A stretch of DNA of 64,000 bases, from the NCBI GenBank assembly GCA_013399855.1, contig VXAY01002875.1, positions 198,718-262,717 on the forward strand, given 5' to 3'. Position 1 is the first letter of the stretch. Every line of letters begins with the position of its first letter. The notes beneath the pieces were generated by a model that saw nothing but the letters and a program-made list of their open reading frames with translations, was not told the DNA's origin and did not search any database. Origin of the DNA: Oxyruncus cristatus. Taxonomy: Eukaryota; Chordata; Aves; Passeriformes; Cotingidae. The position numbers were made by a program, and so were the translations under genes. Below, piece after piece: positions 38,392 to 53,659 of this stretch.

Positions 38392-40176
38392 GGTATCCTA
38401 TTCTTGAACCTAAAAACCCTGGCCACAAATAGGTCACATGGCACTTCTGTACTAGGGAAATGCTGGGACCCCTCACACATTTCCTTGAATAACCAAGAGC
38501 AGTAGGCTTCCTACTTCTCAACGGCATAAATGAGTGAGATCCCACTTAAAAATGGTTTATATACACATTCAATAAACAGTGATGTTACATTCTTGGTATT
38601 TTCTGTGAGCACCTTCACATGCAGAGTAACACATTTGGAGTAGCCTTAGATATTCATGCAGCTAGATGAACAAATTAGTTGGGCTAAATAAAAGTGTGAG
38701 CTAAATGAAAGCACCTCCACCAGCATGCCATGGGTACTGCCATGGGCACACTCTTATTGTGTGACATCTTGCAGTAAGCACTAAGCAAGTTAGTCCTTTT
38801 CATGACAGCATGAAGGTATCTTATTTACCACAGGATACTGGTGGTAAAAGTGTGCCCACAGGTAGGTAGAGGAGCTAAAGGGCTTTGAGTTCACATTCCC
38901 CATCTCAGTCACAGAAACATCTCCATCAAGAAAATGTGCTTATACTCTGACCTGCAAGTCTCAGATGAAGAGGTTGCTCAGGTTAGAGACTACACTGATA
39001 ACTGGTAAATGATAACTGAGTTGCGACAGATCATTGGAGAAGTCTCTATTAACAATGAGTTTATCTATCTGAAGTAATTTCTTACTGCATTTACAAAGTC
39101 AACACAAGATTGAGGCGATGATGCTTTGTCAAATCCATGATTATTCCATTAAGGCTTTCATAATATTTATGGCAGTTTTCCAGCCCTCAACTTCAAAATA
39201 ACCCAGGTAACATAAAGAAGAGTGCTTATACTGAACATATTTGATACAGCGACTTTAAGTCACTACAGTTTATTAAAAGCTGCACAGTATCTAAAACAAA
39301 ATGCTAATCTTCCGTCCTAAAACTGTCTTGATTTGTGAATGCAAACAGAAGAAAAATTCATTGCTGTAAAAAGCAATGAAGGCAATCAGGCCAGAATAAG
39401 TTACACAACAAGAAAGTAATTTCTTCATTTCCTTTCTTCAGAAGTGTACAAGAAGTGTTTTTGGGAAAATAAGTATATTAGATATTTATTTAGTGTAGCA
39501 TACTGCTACAACATGGTGTTTCAGATCCTTGAAGTTTGTTTCTGTAGTATATTGCCAGAATCTTCATATTTATTTTACTATATAATAACAATGCATCAAA
39601 AGACAATTATGTTAAGAGATGCCTTCATGAACAAATACATTAGGTATTAGTATTACTTGTCCTCATTAACGCAAACCAAAAAGCAGTTCTTGGCAGGATA
39701 TTAACAAAGTGTTGCTTAAACATTTTAGGTAGCCAGCTTAAGACAAGGTGTGGGAGTCTGTTAACCGCTTTTGAAGATTAGGCTCTTCCCAAATTACACA
39801 TGCAGCACAAAACAAAGAAATCACTAAGTCACCTTAGAACAATTTAACCTAACACATTAACATTTACTTAAAACCCTGTTCGTGTCTCTGGAATTATTTG
39901 CAACACTTTTGTAATAGTTCTGTAGTAAGCATCAAGACCCCTCTTAGACATTGAAGTTGCTGTACTGTATCTAATACCATGTAGGAGAGTTAACTGAGTT
40001 GACTCGTATGCCTACAGACAGTTTTCAGCACCAACTATTAAAAGTTTTTTCAATCAATTGTCAATCAAGGCCGATTCTGAACAGAAGTCTGTGGTTGAAG
40101 ATTTTCAACCTTCATGCAAGCTAGTTAATTATGATATGGGATCAGCTTGACATGTCCAAAAATTCCGTCATCAGTA

Positions 40177-40193
40177 ATATATATATATATATA
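40177..40193. repeat. AT dinucleotide microsatellite
   Basis: Uninterrupted alternating AT for about 17 bases. It is a short, potentially polymorphic microsatellite. Confidence 0.9.
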
Positions 40194-41911
40194 CTTTCAA
40201 CAATATCAATAACACAAATATTTCTGGAAAGTTTAATTTTTTGTGGTTGCTTTTTTATTTTTAAAGTGTACTGACAAAAAGTTATTTGATGTGGGGGAAA
40301 AAAAAAAAAGCCTGCCAGATCCAAAATGGTTAAGCCCCCTTTTTTTCTTTTGTAAAGGATTTTCCCAACCATCTCCAAATACTTGAGAAGAATTACATAT
40401 AAACTAAGACATGGCAGATTGTAGCAACTTGAACATGCATGACCATGATCACAATATTCATTCTTAAAGCTACTAATGGAAATCAGAAGCTAAAAGGCAT
40501 AGGGAGGGAAGATTAGGTACATATAATTGAGCGGGGAAAGACAGAAAAGCTGTTTTGGCAGACAAAAGCCTGAAGAAAGTCAGTCTCAACATCTTTTCTG
40601 AAGCAGAACCACCACCGTAGGAAGCGTTACTGAATTCAGGATCTAGAGACCTTTAAGTTTTAATGAGGTTGTGGAATTTTTGTATGAGTATGACACTTTT
40701 AATGAGAAACTAAAGAAAGGAGGGTCACTCCACCTGGAACGTGTGAGCTTTTCCCACATGGGAGTCAAAGTATGAAACACAGCCTTCTATGCGCACGAGC
40801 CACAGAGCTCAAAGTTGTGAAGGCCAAAGGGGAGCGCAATAATTAAGATTGTCAATATGGAATAGAGTATTTCAGGAAAGTCAAAGCTGAGTCAAGGTTA
40901 TATGAGTAATGCTAAAGAAGTGGCAAAAGGCAGATCAACAGATATGGGAACGTGGGTAGAGGAGCAGGAAGTTGGAAGCAAATGAAAGATTAGTGTCAAG
41001 AAAGAAAACAGAAGAAGAGTTGTGAAGAAGGCTCTACATGCCGAAAACAAAATCTGAAGTAGTTCAGAGCTAATTATAATATTTTTCCATTCAACAATTT
41101 TGCCCTGTTAAAAAATGAAAAACAACCTGCAGAGACACGCAATGCTGTAAGATACTGTCAATTCCTGAGAAACATTCTGTGATTCATGTCAAAAACATGA
41201 GGATGTTAAAGAACGGCAGGTCAAGCTGCCCTAATTTTTTAATTTTTTAAATTAAACAACTTTAAACACATAGTACACTTTCAAAGTAAGACACTATTGT
41301 CCTCGCTACAGCAAATTCGCCCCAACTTACTAGGAAAAATATCTAAGTTTTCAGAGCTCAAGGTTTAGGATTTACCTTACTCTTGATGTTGCCAATAAGT
41401 CCTTGGATATTCTCACAAAAATGAAGTATTTAAAATGTAAACAAACTCCCTGCATACATTTTTATTTTCTTTTTTCATTCTGCATAAAGAGGCTAGGCAC
41501 TCGATCCCTGTTCCTCAAAGCCAGATTATGACTTTTCAAAAGTTTACTATGTAACAAAGTGGTCTTGAGAAAACCCCTAGCTTTCAGAACTTACCATCAG
41601 AGCACTTTATACTTGCTCTTACTCTGTTCCATGTTTTGCATATGGTATGCTCATCAGCTGAAATTCTTCTCTATAGTTGCAACATCGATTTTGCAAATAG
41701 TCACGTTACAAACTTATGACCAGGATTAAAGTCTAGGGAAGTTTTATTAGAGGCGATAATAGTTTTATTACAGATTTTATGGCTGCAACATCCCTACGAT
41801 TAAAAATCCCAAAGCTATCAACTCTTTGACAAATTGAAATTGGAAATTAATAGGATGGAAAGAGACACACACCTCACACTCAGTTCTGAACAAATTTTTT
41901 TTGTAAGACTG

Positions 41912-41963
41912 AACTGCTTCTTGCACACTGAAAACTAAACTGCTTCTTGCACACTGAAGACTA
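41912..41963. repeat. Tandem duplication, 2 x 26 bp
   Basis: Units at 41912-41937 and 41938-41963, both starting aactgcttcttgcacactga, with one a/g difference. A third partial unit (aacta) follows. It is a simple local duplication in the intron. Confidence 0.93.
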
Positions 41964-44049
41964 AACTAGGCATGCACTGTAGGGGGACTGTACCCAGAAG
42001 GCTGAACTGTTCTACAAGCTCAACATATGGGTACCAGTCATAAAAAACCAATACCATACTGTCATTATTATCATGCATTTTAGTTACCCGCATTTTAATT
42101 AAATCATTCTGAGAAACAATGTAAAGCACTTGGAAATGAACACAGTACCCGTCCAGTTTTAGTGATGGTATGTTAGGCAATTTTATCTCACCCTCATTAA
42201 GAAGTGAGTTATCAAAGGGCTATGCATTTTCTGCAGGATGAAAACACGCAGGGCAACTAATGAAGAGTAAATCCACACCCTAGACTGCCTTGCTGTAACT
42301 TGTTCATGCAGCCATATCCTCTGCGTTAAAATTTTCAACGAAATTAAATTAAAACTATCTGAATACTGAAAAAGGGTTCCAAATCATATGCACCAAGAAA
42401 AAACAGCTGTACAGTTTACAATGTTGCTTCCTCTAGCAGTCCACGCTGTCTCTCAGCTGGAGATAATCATGCAGACAGCAGATGGGCAGATGAGCTCCCT
42501 CTGCCATGGCCCTCCAGTCCACTTTTAGCACCTTGACAGGAATAAATATACCTTTGTCAAGGGCAAAAGTAAGAACTGGGACAGTCAGCAGAGAAGCACA
42601 CTTCCAGCACTGACCGCATGGTACCCAGCCATCGCCTCCAATGCAGCAGAGGGCTGAGACAGCACTACCTCTCATTGGCACAGCTGAATTGAGCACAGAC
42701 CACTTTCAGAATAGACACATGGCTACTTTTCACACCATTCAGAATAGCCACAAAAAAAAAAGTTTAGCACAATTTTAGTTAATCTATTCCAACACTTAAC
42801 ACAGACCTTCTCAAGCGTTCCCATGTACACCTCTAGGGAGAGTGAGAAAGATTAGCATCTAGTACTTTTCCAATGAAGCAAAAAGAAAAGTCATTGAGTG
42901 AGCAGAACTGCAGGGATCAGCACTTGAGTGAAGCACAGGTTATGAAGGAATAGTACGATATATCTCTACGGACAGGAAAGAAATAAGAATCAAAACTTTC
43001 ACATAGCAGGAGAGAAAAAAAAAAACAAACGTGAAATGAGATAAACAAATCAAGCTGTTTTCTAGTTTAACATTTTTTCAAACTCAACAAACCACTTGCA
43101 GTATATACTCTAGTATATTTATGGCACATAAAAAAAAATTTACTTTTTAGTCCCCTATAAGGCTTACTGCTACTGCAAGCTCTTCCCATCCCACTACAGA
43201 GGCTGGGATTGAAGAACAGCAGCTCCTCACCACAGCAAGGTGACATGAACAGAGAAATAAGCTTCCAAGTAAATCCTACATCCTAGTAAAAAGCAGCAAC
43301 CAGTGACAGCATATGTATTTGCTGACAGTAAAATTAGTAAGAAGCTACTAAAACTTATTATATTATCCAGCTATAACCAGAATTTCAAGCAAACACATTA
43401 CCCCAAACCTGAATGGGTCTGCAATTCTCTTTGTTTTAGCTATCAGAGTTCAGATTAATATTTACTTGATAAACAATCACTTTTAGGGCTGAGACTGGAA
43501 TTCACACCCTGAATGTCAAGAAACAAAACAAACCTTAACATCTCATTTAAGAAACTTCATTTCAGCTGGGCTGGCAAATATTTAAACATACTCACAGTTC
43601 TACAGCCACAAAAATAACTTTCATAGCATTAGAAGTCAGTATCAGCTCATTAACATGTAACATACTGGAGCTTGCACTTATTTTGTAATTCTAACATTCA
43701 TCATCCACAAGCGTTACATCAAAAGTAACTACATAAAAGGCAAATCAAAGTGAAAATGTACAAGTGTGTTTCATGTATTAAGGAAGAATGTAGAACAGAA
43801 GACACATTTGTGAAAAACTCTCTTTGGCAACAATTGCAGTGTAAGACAAAATGGCTTCAGTAGCTGAAATCCCCTGTTCCAAGGGGAATTTCAGGAATGC
43901 AAAATACTGCCTATGGAATTATTTTCTTTGACAGAATTTATATTCGAGAACACCAGCTACATAGAACATCATCATGCTAAATTTTGAGATTTGGGCTCAA
44001 TATTTAAAGTAGCAGAACAAGTAGGCATGAACTCCTAGCAGTATCTGAC

Positions 44050-44097
44050 TTTTTTTTTTTTTTGGTTAGGTAAAACTCCTCAACCGAAAAAAAAAAA
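44050..44097. repeat. T-run / A-run imperfect inverted repeat
   Basis: Fourteen T followed by ggttagg, a loop of about seven bases, then cctcaaccg and eleven A. The arms can pair over about 17-19 bases with one or two bulges. An A/C-rich tract follows to about 44170. It may be the remains of two oppositely oriented poly(A) tails or simply low complexity. Confidence 0.8.
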
Positions 44098-47000
44098 CCC
44101 AAAAACCCCAAACACCTGAATTGGTTAAACAGAAATAAACTAACAGAAAAACCACCAAAACCAACCAAAACCTATGTTCAAAGATTATTATACCAGCAGG
44201 AACCAAAGCAACACAGATGGAGGGCTAGCTTGCAGGTGAGAGGGAGGAGCCGCTCGAAAATGCAAACCCGTGATTCCAATATAAACCTCATTTTTCAGAT
44301 GTGATGGCATCACATATTTAAGTAAGCTGATGGACTTACTTAAATAGAATAAAATGATTTTCACATAGTTTTCTACTACTTTACATAGTAGGACAGAAAG
44401 GTTACGGAACTGCTGGGGAAGTGCTTCTACAAGCCACTCAAGAGAAAGTGACGGTGAGTGCATTGTGCTCTAACACCACTGAGGCACTGAACAAAGCGGA
44501 ATGGGGGTCTGTCAGAACACCTGTCATACATTCACAAGGGCTTTAGCTGCCAGAGGGCAGGAAAACAACAGAGAAGTTAAAATTTTGGTAGTACAGAGGT
44601 TTGGTATACAGCAAACTGTATGTGTTTAAAACTGGCTACTTGCACTATGACTTGTCTTGAAATCTTTGCTTCTTCACTGTTAAAACACATGAAAGGATAT
44701 TATAAACGCTTTTACCAGTGGACCAGATATCCTGAGGGATTGTTCCTGTATTTATTAAAATGTCTTGAAATTTTAATTCTGAGCCGGTTTTACGTGAAAT
44801 TCAGAAAAAAGACTATCACAATCCTCCCTAGAGATGAATCTGAAGATGTAATGCCAAGTTTCTGAGAGGATCACTTCATACAGTCAGTCACTTCATAGAC
44901 CAGATGAAGTATTTCCTTTGTTTTCTTTAATTGACATAATGGTGGTACCTGGTCCTAAGAGCTACAGTAAGGCCAGTGATTTCTGAAACATTAGCCAGAA
45001 GCCAGAAAGGATGGAGGCCCTGAGATAAGCCATCTGTGAAACACCAGCTGATCAGTCATTTTCTGCAGCAGAGCCAGTTTATTTGACAAAGTTCACACAC
45101 AACAAAATGAGGAATAAACTAACATCCTTTGCTAGTCACTGCAGCTTCCTGGATCCTGATCAAAGATGCTTAATTTAAGTGCAATGTTACTGCAACTGCT
45201 TAGTAGATCAGCAATAACTACAGCAAGATTCCAAATGAAGAGAAATGCACACAAGAAAGCACAAGATAGCAAACAGTGTGGAGAACAAATGTGGGTTTTT
45301 CATTTTTTCTTGATTATATGTTGTTGCATTAGTTGTCTTCACTGATTTTAACACACTTCTTTTAAGGTTCATTAATTTCTATTACTACAGAAAGAGTTGC
45401 CAACCTCTGTAGCCTTATACAGAAGTGGTAATAAGTCCAAACAGAAATAGTCCCACAGATGCAGTTATAGTCAATTCCATTATCTCAATGGTACTTTCTC
45501 CAACAGAAAAAAAAAAAGATAGTAAGACTTTAACAGAAGAAAAACTTCTAAAAGCAGCTTCTAAACTTCACATTTTTATTTAGAAGGCAAAACTCAGTTT
45601 GCTCACTCCAAATGGTCAGCTGCACCAATAGGCTAAGCACATCACACATTTACTAGAAACCTCCCTATGGCAGATGGTATCTAAACTGGGAATATTAAAA
45701 AAGATGACGTTTTCCTTCTGTTTATTCTATGTCAGGAAAAAAACCACATAAATTCTAGAATTATTTTAATACTTTTGCTTCCTTGTTGCCTTTTTTTCCA
45801 CCTCAGGAAAAGAGATAAGAAGTCCACAGGCCATATGTCATCTGTTGACTTTAGCAGCAAAACCCAGCCAAAAGAACATTAAATCAGTCCCTTTGTTTCT
45901 TCTGACTCGTCTGAATTTATATCCAGTCAGGGTTTTATGAGCATAAGTTTGTTTCAGAACCTGAGGTAAAGCATTTTTCTTCAACTGTAATTATTTTTAT
46001 TAGTAAAAATTAATCTACAAACATCTTCATACTCTTGCCACAAACCAAAAGGTATGCATTACTCAGTCATGGAAAAATTGCTGTTTCCATGTACACAACA
46101 GAAGTATTAGTCTGTACATCTTCACAGACCTTTTTAAATCATGTGAAGATTAGTTTTTACAACTGAAGGACAAAAGCAAAGTTCTGAGTAACGAGAAAAC
46201 CATTTTTCATAGGTGCCCCCAAATACATGCTTCACACTTAAAAAAAAAAAAAAGAGATAGAAAAGCATCTGCTGATAAAACTCAGTTTGTTCTTCAGCAT
46301 GTAAAATTTCTGGTTCATTTATCTATCTAGAAGCACATATCCATACAGACACATGTATAAGCACCCACATACTGTTGTTCCTCAGCAGTCAATAAAAAAG
46401 TTTATCCTCTGTCTAACCAATACAATAGAGGAAAAATGTGTTAATTTTTCAGTTAGTAAATTCAAATCACTTTCTAAAGTCATCAAGGGAGTCCAATCTC
46501 TTGAAATACGTAGGATTAGCTTGCATTTCCTTTCTTCTGGGAAATCTGCAAGCTGAGTATGATCATTCATATGGTTCTCTGACACTGTGGAAAGTCCCCT
46601 CCACCCCAAAGAGATCAGGCAGATGGAATAATAAACAATTAAGGGGCCTGAACCCATACACAGGTAGGGAAGAACAAGAGTCAGGAGCGCGTGTCCATAC
46701 ATATTCACGCACCCTTCTCGTGCATGCACACACATGATGACACAGAATAGTGGGGATTACAACTACAGTGTTTTTTAAAAGTTTAAAGAAACTGGTAGAC
46801 AGGTTGACTTGATATTTATTTATAGGAGGCGTGTGCACACTCAAACGGATGCAACAGGGCCAAGAAGATTTTCAAGCCAATGCAAAAGTACTGGCAGAAG
46901 GCAGGACCCAACAGTTCTGCATTCCTACACAGCAGCTGCTTGTCAAGAGAGGGATGCATGGACCTCCACCTAAATTTACTTTTGATATCAGCACATAAAA

Positions 47001-47492
47001 ATCCTTTTTTAGAATTGCTAGTAAAAGGGGAGTTTCCCATACTTGTCATTTTACATTTTACTTTTCAAACCCACAGTTCACTTACTTAACAAAATGCAAG
47101 TGGGATATTTTTAAACCACTTCAGTTCTGCTACTTTTTAGGTAACTTCTCTATCATTTATTGGAAAATTTTCTTGGGAGGGCACAGGAAGAGAGAGGGGG
47201 GAGTAGTCAAATACTATGAACTAATAATAATAAGCAACCATTTCTCATAAGCTTTGAAAAGAAAACATGAAAGCAGAAGCAAAAAGTCAGTATCCACTCA
47301 AAATTTTAAGTTTTCTGGTGCCTTCATGTAACATGCAATTGATTTTTAGTTTTAGTTTTTGTTAATACTTCCAGCTCATTATAAGAATATCAAACAACAA
47401 AAATAAGTTACCTACATAAACCACATACATTATACCGCTTTCACAGCACATAAAGCAGTAAGCTACAAATTAGACCCATAAATAGCTAGCAG

Positions 47493-47570
47493 ATTGGGAA
47501 ACAGAGGCAAAGACAGGTTAAGTGAGTTATGTAATGTGGCAGCAAAGTTCCAGAGCAGAGTCCAGGTAGG
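47493..47570 (+). repeat. MIR-like SINE core
   Basis: gggaaacagaggcaaagaca then ggttaagtgagttatgtaat and gtggcagcaaag...gcagagtccagg follow the ancient MIR core pattern 'gaaactgaggcacagagaggttaagtaactt...agtggcagagc..ggattcgaacccagg'. It is diverged, as expected for an amniote-age insertion. Confidence 0.55.
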
Positions 47571-48935
47571 GGTCCATGGTGAGAGACTGCAGATTTACAA
47601 ACTGGCTAGAGAAGGATTACTATGAGAAAGTGACTGGTTTTCTTAGTTAATCCCTAAACTAAAAGTCCATTAAGTCAACTAAAACCCTGAAAATTGTTAG
47701 AACTTTATTTAATTTAATTTAATTATATGTATCTCTAATATTCAATATAATACTATACATTATAGCTACTCCACATTGCTATTCCACATAAACACTGTGA
47801 CGGACCATTTAAAACATTCTGAATAAGATAAAAATATTTTTAAAAACTCCCACAAATTGACAGAGTTAGAGGATGAAAAAATAACTAGTTTAATCATTTC
47901 TGAATAGGCTGCGCTTTTGAGGAAGACAGAAGTTGCAGATGCCCACAGAAAATCATCTGTCTGACCCCTTCAGTTTGGCCTTTCCCTTTCCCCTTGCCTT
48001 CTGACAGGAGGTTCCAGATGGCTGCAGTTTCCAGAAAACCCTGAAAAACAACAACTACTGCACTGTCCACTCCATACTGTGCCCCAAGAGATGCGGAGCT
48101 GGAGCACTGGAGAAGACCGCTTGCCCTGAGTGCTATCATGGCCAGCCAGAGCCAGTTACCACACTGGCATCTCTTGGCTCTGCGAAGGATTTACCCTTGG
48201 AAAGATACTGGGTTTATTGTTATTGCACCAGCTGGGAATTCAGGTAACTTGTTAAGATGCCTGAATCAGAGAGCTCACATGTGATCATCCCAAAGGCTGT
48301 GTACAGACATTTGCTATATAGACAGACATGCAAAGTCAAAATTATGTCAGACCTCAGCTGCCTGCTAAGTCCTTCCACCAAAAAATGCCCAGATTAGCAC
48401 TCCACAAATTCTGAATGTGGTAGAAGCGCATAGACACTCCATAATCCACTCCATAAAGAAACACAAACTGATTAATTTAAGCACACAATGAAAAAAGCTT
48501 CTCCCAATGCAAATGACATTCTGAAACAAACATTACACAAATATTATTTTTTCCTGTTTTAAGACTCAAGGGGATGGTAGTAAAAAGCTGGAGATGGGAA
48601 ACCACTGGCAAAGTCTTTACACAGTGGGATTCCTCCTCCCTCTCCATAGTGAAATTAGAGTGAGAAGGATGATTTGGAGAGAAAGGGTTACGCTGAAAAA
48701 AACCTCACATGGACATGGATGCACCATTGGGTGCACCACTGGATTTGGGTCTGACTGGAATAATGAGGTAGGACATCACAAAAATACAGAGGAAAAAAAA
48801 AAATCTTGGCTACCAGTGAGGAAAACTGATGCACTGTGTTGCAGAGCACGTACACAGAGATGGCTAAAAGACAGAACTGCAGAAAGGCTTTAGTTGTCTC
48901 TGCTTGCTCTCTCCATTAGCTGTCTTTTGAAATTT

Positions 48936-48954
48936 AAAAAAAAAAAAAAAAAAA
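48936..48954. repeat. A19 homopolymer
   Basis: Nineteen A. I recognise no SINE or processed transcript immediately upstream that would make it a retroposon tail. Confidence 0.9.
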
Positions 48955-50580
48955 TCCATTTCTGCTTCAGTTTTCCATTGAGACTCCTTTTACTTGCATT
49001 TCTTCCCTGTCTTCTATCTAGTATCTTAGCAGTATGAGCCACAAACTCAACTACAATCTCCACTCTGTTGTACTTATCAGCTCAAAAATTCTAAACAGTT
49101 TGCTGTCTTTTTAAGTGACAAAAACCATCCTTGAGTTTTCACTACAATCACTTTTCCTCATTGAGTATCACATAAGAGCTGTCCCGCAGTATATAAGGAC
49201 CCTGCATCCAGAATTTTCTTCAGGATTTATTCACTTGGGTGTAGAAGTCTGCCATATCACCACCGATTCCCTTCCAAAACAGAAGTAGGAAAAGTACCCA
49301 TTCCTTGCCACTGCTGTTCACACTTTTTATACTGACATTGTAGACTGCAAACTGAAGGAGCTGTACTTTTGCTGTGTACAAATCTCCTTAATTCGCAAAA
49401 TGACATATAGTCAATTACAACATTCTAAAGCTCTGAAGGGTCAGTACAAGAGAAACTGAGAAACTCTTAGTCAACAAGTATTTAAATTTATAATAAAAAC
49501 ACTTTAGGAACTTGGCTCATTTTACAGAGTTAGTTTATATGATCGTTGCAACAAATGAGTTTTCAATTTCAGAATGCTGAAAATGACCATTTAACATAAC
49601 CCTAGGGAGAAGGGGGGAAAAACCAAAACAAATCTGCATTTCTCTGGTGGGTTTGATCTCCAACATTCATTTTTCAACCAGTAGTTTTAATAATACAAAG
49701 CAGTATTCTAAAGAAATGATCAAGGATGTAAATGGAATCTTAAATTAATTCCTCAGTATGGATTCTGTGCACTTTAAACATCTGATAGATAATACCTCCC
49801 TTGAGGAAAATATATCCCATTACAAATAGAAATTGCTTTTATCAGGTTCTAAAGGATATGGTCTCCACCTGGTTTTGTCCTTAAGCAACTAACACCATCT
49901 ACAGAGGGGTTATTAGCACAAGAAAGTGCCCCACGAACAGACACTATGAACAGTATACGGAAGATCTCCATTTTTTGACATCCCTGCAAAGTAAAACCTT
50001 CTGCTGAACATTCCTGTAGAATCTAAATATTTCACTTCTGGGGGAGAAGGGGACAAAGATATCAGAACACCCTGAAATACTGTACTCCACATGCTGCATC
50101 TTGTGACTCGCTATTGATTCAAGATATGGAACACAAAATTAGAACCCATTCAAGTGGGCAGCCCACAGTGCATATAGAGCATTTAAAAAAAACCCAAAAG
50201 GTTAGTACTCAAAGGTTCTATCTCCAATATCTATCTGTTCTAACCTCCTGTTCATAAGAAAATACCCCAGCAGCTAGCAGAGCCAGCAAATTCTCCCTCC
50301 TCTCGTGCACGGCTTTCAGGAATGCTGCTATGTTGAAAAGGCAAAATAATCATTGCCCAATGACATGCAATCCAACAACAAAATACCACTCAAAATGGGT
50401 TGACAGGAGAACAAGTGTATGGATCTTCATAGACTTAGATCAACTCCAAGGTGTACAGGCTGACACAATGCTATTTAAAGAAATCAGACATCTAGTGCTC
50501 CTGTCCCATATTTTACACTTGTTTGAATCTTGCCCTAACAGCTGAATGTTTTTTAACTGACCAACATCAACAGCTTAGCC

Positions 50581-50596
50581 AAAAAAAAAAAAAAAA
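50581..50596. repeat. A16 homopolymer
   Basis: Sixteen A preceded by cagcttagcc. No recognisable retroposed body. Confidence 0.9.
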
Positions 50597-53500
50597 GGCC
50601 TTAAAAGTCACTTAGCACCTTTCAGCTACCATCAGGGTAAGAAAGCCAGAAACAAAGTAACCTAAATATTACAAGACATTGAAAGATACACTATACTAAA
50701 TTATTTTCAAATTCCTAGAAGTATGAATGCAAGTATATACACTGTGTTTGCTTCAATATGGGCACTTTCCTAAATTTGGACTTGTTTTGGCATAGTTCAA
50801 GCTGATGTAAGTCTTGTATCACAAGAGAGTCAAGGCAAACATAAAAATTATACTGATTTGATCTTTTATGAACACTTGAACTTTCTCCAAAGAACCAAAA
50901 AAATGAATTTTAGCAATGAAATAATATGATCTAATGGCAGATGATGCTAGAACAGCCTGTAGAGCTTTCTGCCACCACCTCCAGCCTCATATTGCCTCTG
51001 TGCCAACTCCTGTTCCCAGTGAGGTCCCTCAGGGAGCTAAACCTGCAGAAAACAAGCTCTGTGGGTGAAAAGTGGGTATTTTCTGTGTTTACCTCCCTGA
51101 ACGAGCTCACCATGAGTCAGGTGAGTATCACCTGCCAGACCAATAGTATGGGTGGCAATGCCTAGCAGCAGTGAAGAAGGGAACGAGACTGTCTCCTTGT
51201 GGTAACAACTATCCATTATCTCAGCCCAAGGACAGGACAGGTATTGCAAGTCTGCAAATTCACATTATTCACCACTTCTATTACCCTGTCATGCTTTTGC
51301 TGGCTACTGCTGACATTAAAAATAACTTAACTAAAAATACCATAGTAATTTTAAGGTTTTTAAATAACACATTTGGTGTTACAGCTTCTTTAAAAACCCT
51401 CTTATTTAAGACACTACTAAATTAAGATTTAAACAATGTTTTCCACACACCTCTAAAAAGGTACTCTTGCAAATACCTAATCTGACAACTGTCTGTTTTT
51501 TCATAACAACATTTGTTAAATGGTCATTTCCATGGTTCAGGAGAATTTGACTAATATCATGATAAATATTCTTGGAGAATCTAATATGACTTTTATGAAT
51601 GTCACCATCTTTGGTCTACATCCAAATACATGTTAAAAATAGTAAGAACAGAGTTATATTAAACCAAGAAAGTACAAGGTGTTTTGAGGCAAAATTTGGT
51701 TTACATAAAACAGAAAAATATTTTTTCCAGCAGATGTAAGTTAAAACAGCTAAGAGAAAAAACACCAAAAAACCTGCTCCCCATCTTAAGAAGACACTGA
51801 GGAGCTGGTATTCACATTTATGCAAGGAACTGATTCCAGTGAAATTATGCCTGAGGTAGTGTGCTTAGTAGCAAAAATCACAAGTACGAGCATATGAATT
51901 AAAAATACGGACATATAAGATTTTTTATTCACCGAGGATTTAAACTGGATACTAAATTATTATATTAACCTTGAAGTGCAAGGGCAAACAGGACACATCC
52001 AGGATAACATCATTTTTTTTCTTACCATGTTCAAGATACAGCTATTTGAAGTACCTGAATTCTTCAGGAATCCACAAAAAAATTTAAAGAGGCAAAGGAT
52101 TCTGAATACACCTTTAAATGACCAGTGTATAAAAGCAATTTTCAAAATGGCTTCATTTGTCTTACTGAGGTATCTCGCAATCCATCCGCCTAAATTTATT
52201 GGTAGATCAGGACCACATTAAGATTTCACAAATTTCTGTTGTTCTCCCTTCTCAGTTAGGCCAACATCAGTCAAGCACTACCATTCCAGAGCCATGAAAA
52301 ACAGTCTTTTTTGGAACAGCAAACAATCATCTCCCAAAATTCCAAGAGAAGAGCCAGAGACATTAGACACCAGCTTTGCTGCCATGCATCAACCACAGAT
52401 AAGAACTGTAAAGTAGCAGCACTAATTGTGCACAACACCTTGTGCTGCAGGCTGGAAATAGCAACCCCAGCAAGAAAATTCTCGAGGGTATTTGTTATTA
52501 TTACCTTAATTACTTAGATCTTGCATTTCCTATCAAAATATCAAGTTCATGCATGGCGTTTGAGCGTATATATATTTAAAAGTTCCATGAACAAGTATTT
52601 CCCTTAAACATAGTTGGATATTAACTTTTCAGCTGTTCCTTCTCAAGCTGTAGCTAATTACATCTGAGTACTCTGCCAAAGCAACAGCTGCCTCCTTAGG
52701 AAAGCAGTAATTGTAACATGAAAATCAGGGTTGTACATGCTTCCTGTTTTTGCTCATGGCTACTATTCCAAAGGTGAGCCCTCTCCATCTCCCCAGTATA
52801 TGAACATCTGGAACTTAACAGAAAAACTGACAATAAACACCAAAGAACAAAGTAAAAAAATTATCCATACCAAAATCTGAAACCCATTCTGGCCGCTGTT
52901 GTTAGGTATTACAACAAAAATCAGATAAAATTTACTTTAGAAGATATCTGTAACTTCTATTCCAAGCCTGCCTTAGTTAATTCATCTCTCAAAAAAAAAT
53001 TTGCTCTACATCCAAAAATTAAGCCAAGCCCCTGTTTACTCTTAAAGACTCAAGACCAATCTACGTCTCACAAAAGTTAGTCAGTGATTGGACAAAGTTA
53101 ATAAGTTTCTGGACACACAGCCCTATTTTGACATACTGGGGCAACTGTGGAAAAGAGCCAAATAAAAGCAGTGGCTCTATACCCACATTACACTACATTT
53201 CCTACCATGCCTACTAATGATGTTTGCTGTATTAACCATCACATTTGTTTGTCTCATGCCAAATACTTTAATTACAATGCAAGTGGCAGCATACCCACAC
53301 TAGTATTCTTTTTGTAACCCATGGTAGCACTTCACTAAAGTATGAGGAGCAATGGAAAACTTTAAGGGGAAAAGGGTAACTAAGACAAGGCAACTGGCTG
53401 CCCTTGTAATCCACAGTCAACTTAAAGAGCCACTTCAGGTCATGAGAAATTTCAAGATGATAACTCTTTTATAGTTCTCTTCCCACGGTCAGAAAAAAAT

Positions 53501-53659
53501 ACCACATGGAAAAGAAATACTCCATGAAAAAACTATTCTTTCACTAGCTTTTATGGTAACTTGCACGTAAGCCAAACAATGTACAAGGGTATCAATCACT
53601 TTCCTACTTAAATACCTTTTCAAAGTCATGCACAAACTTATATCAACCAACATATATCA

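Noticed and set aside
51616..51825. 69-codon hydrophobic minus-strand frame resembling a membrane peptide
   Set aside because: Hydrophobic residues follow from T-rich codons in AT-rich DNA; there are no splice sites or homology.
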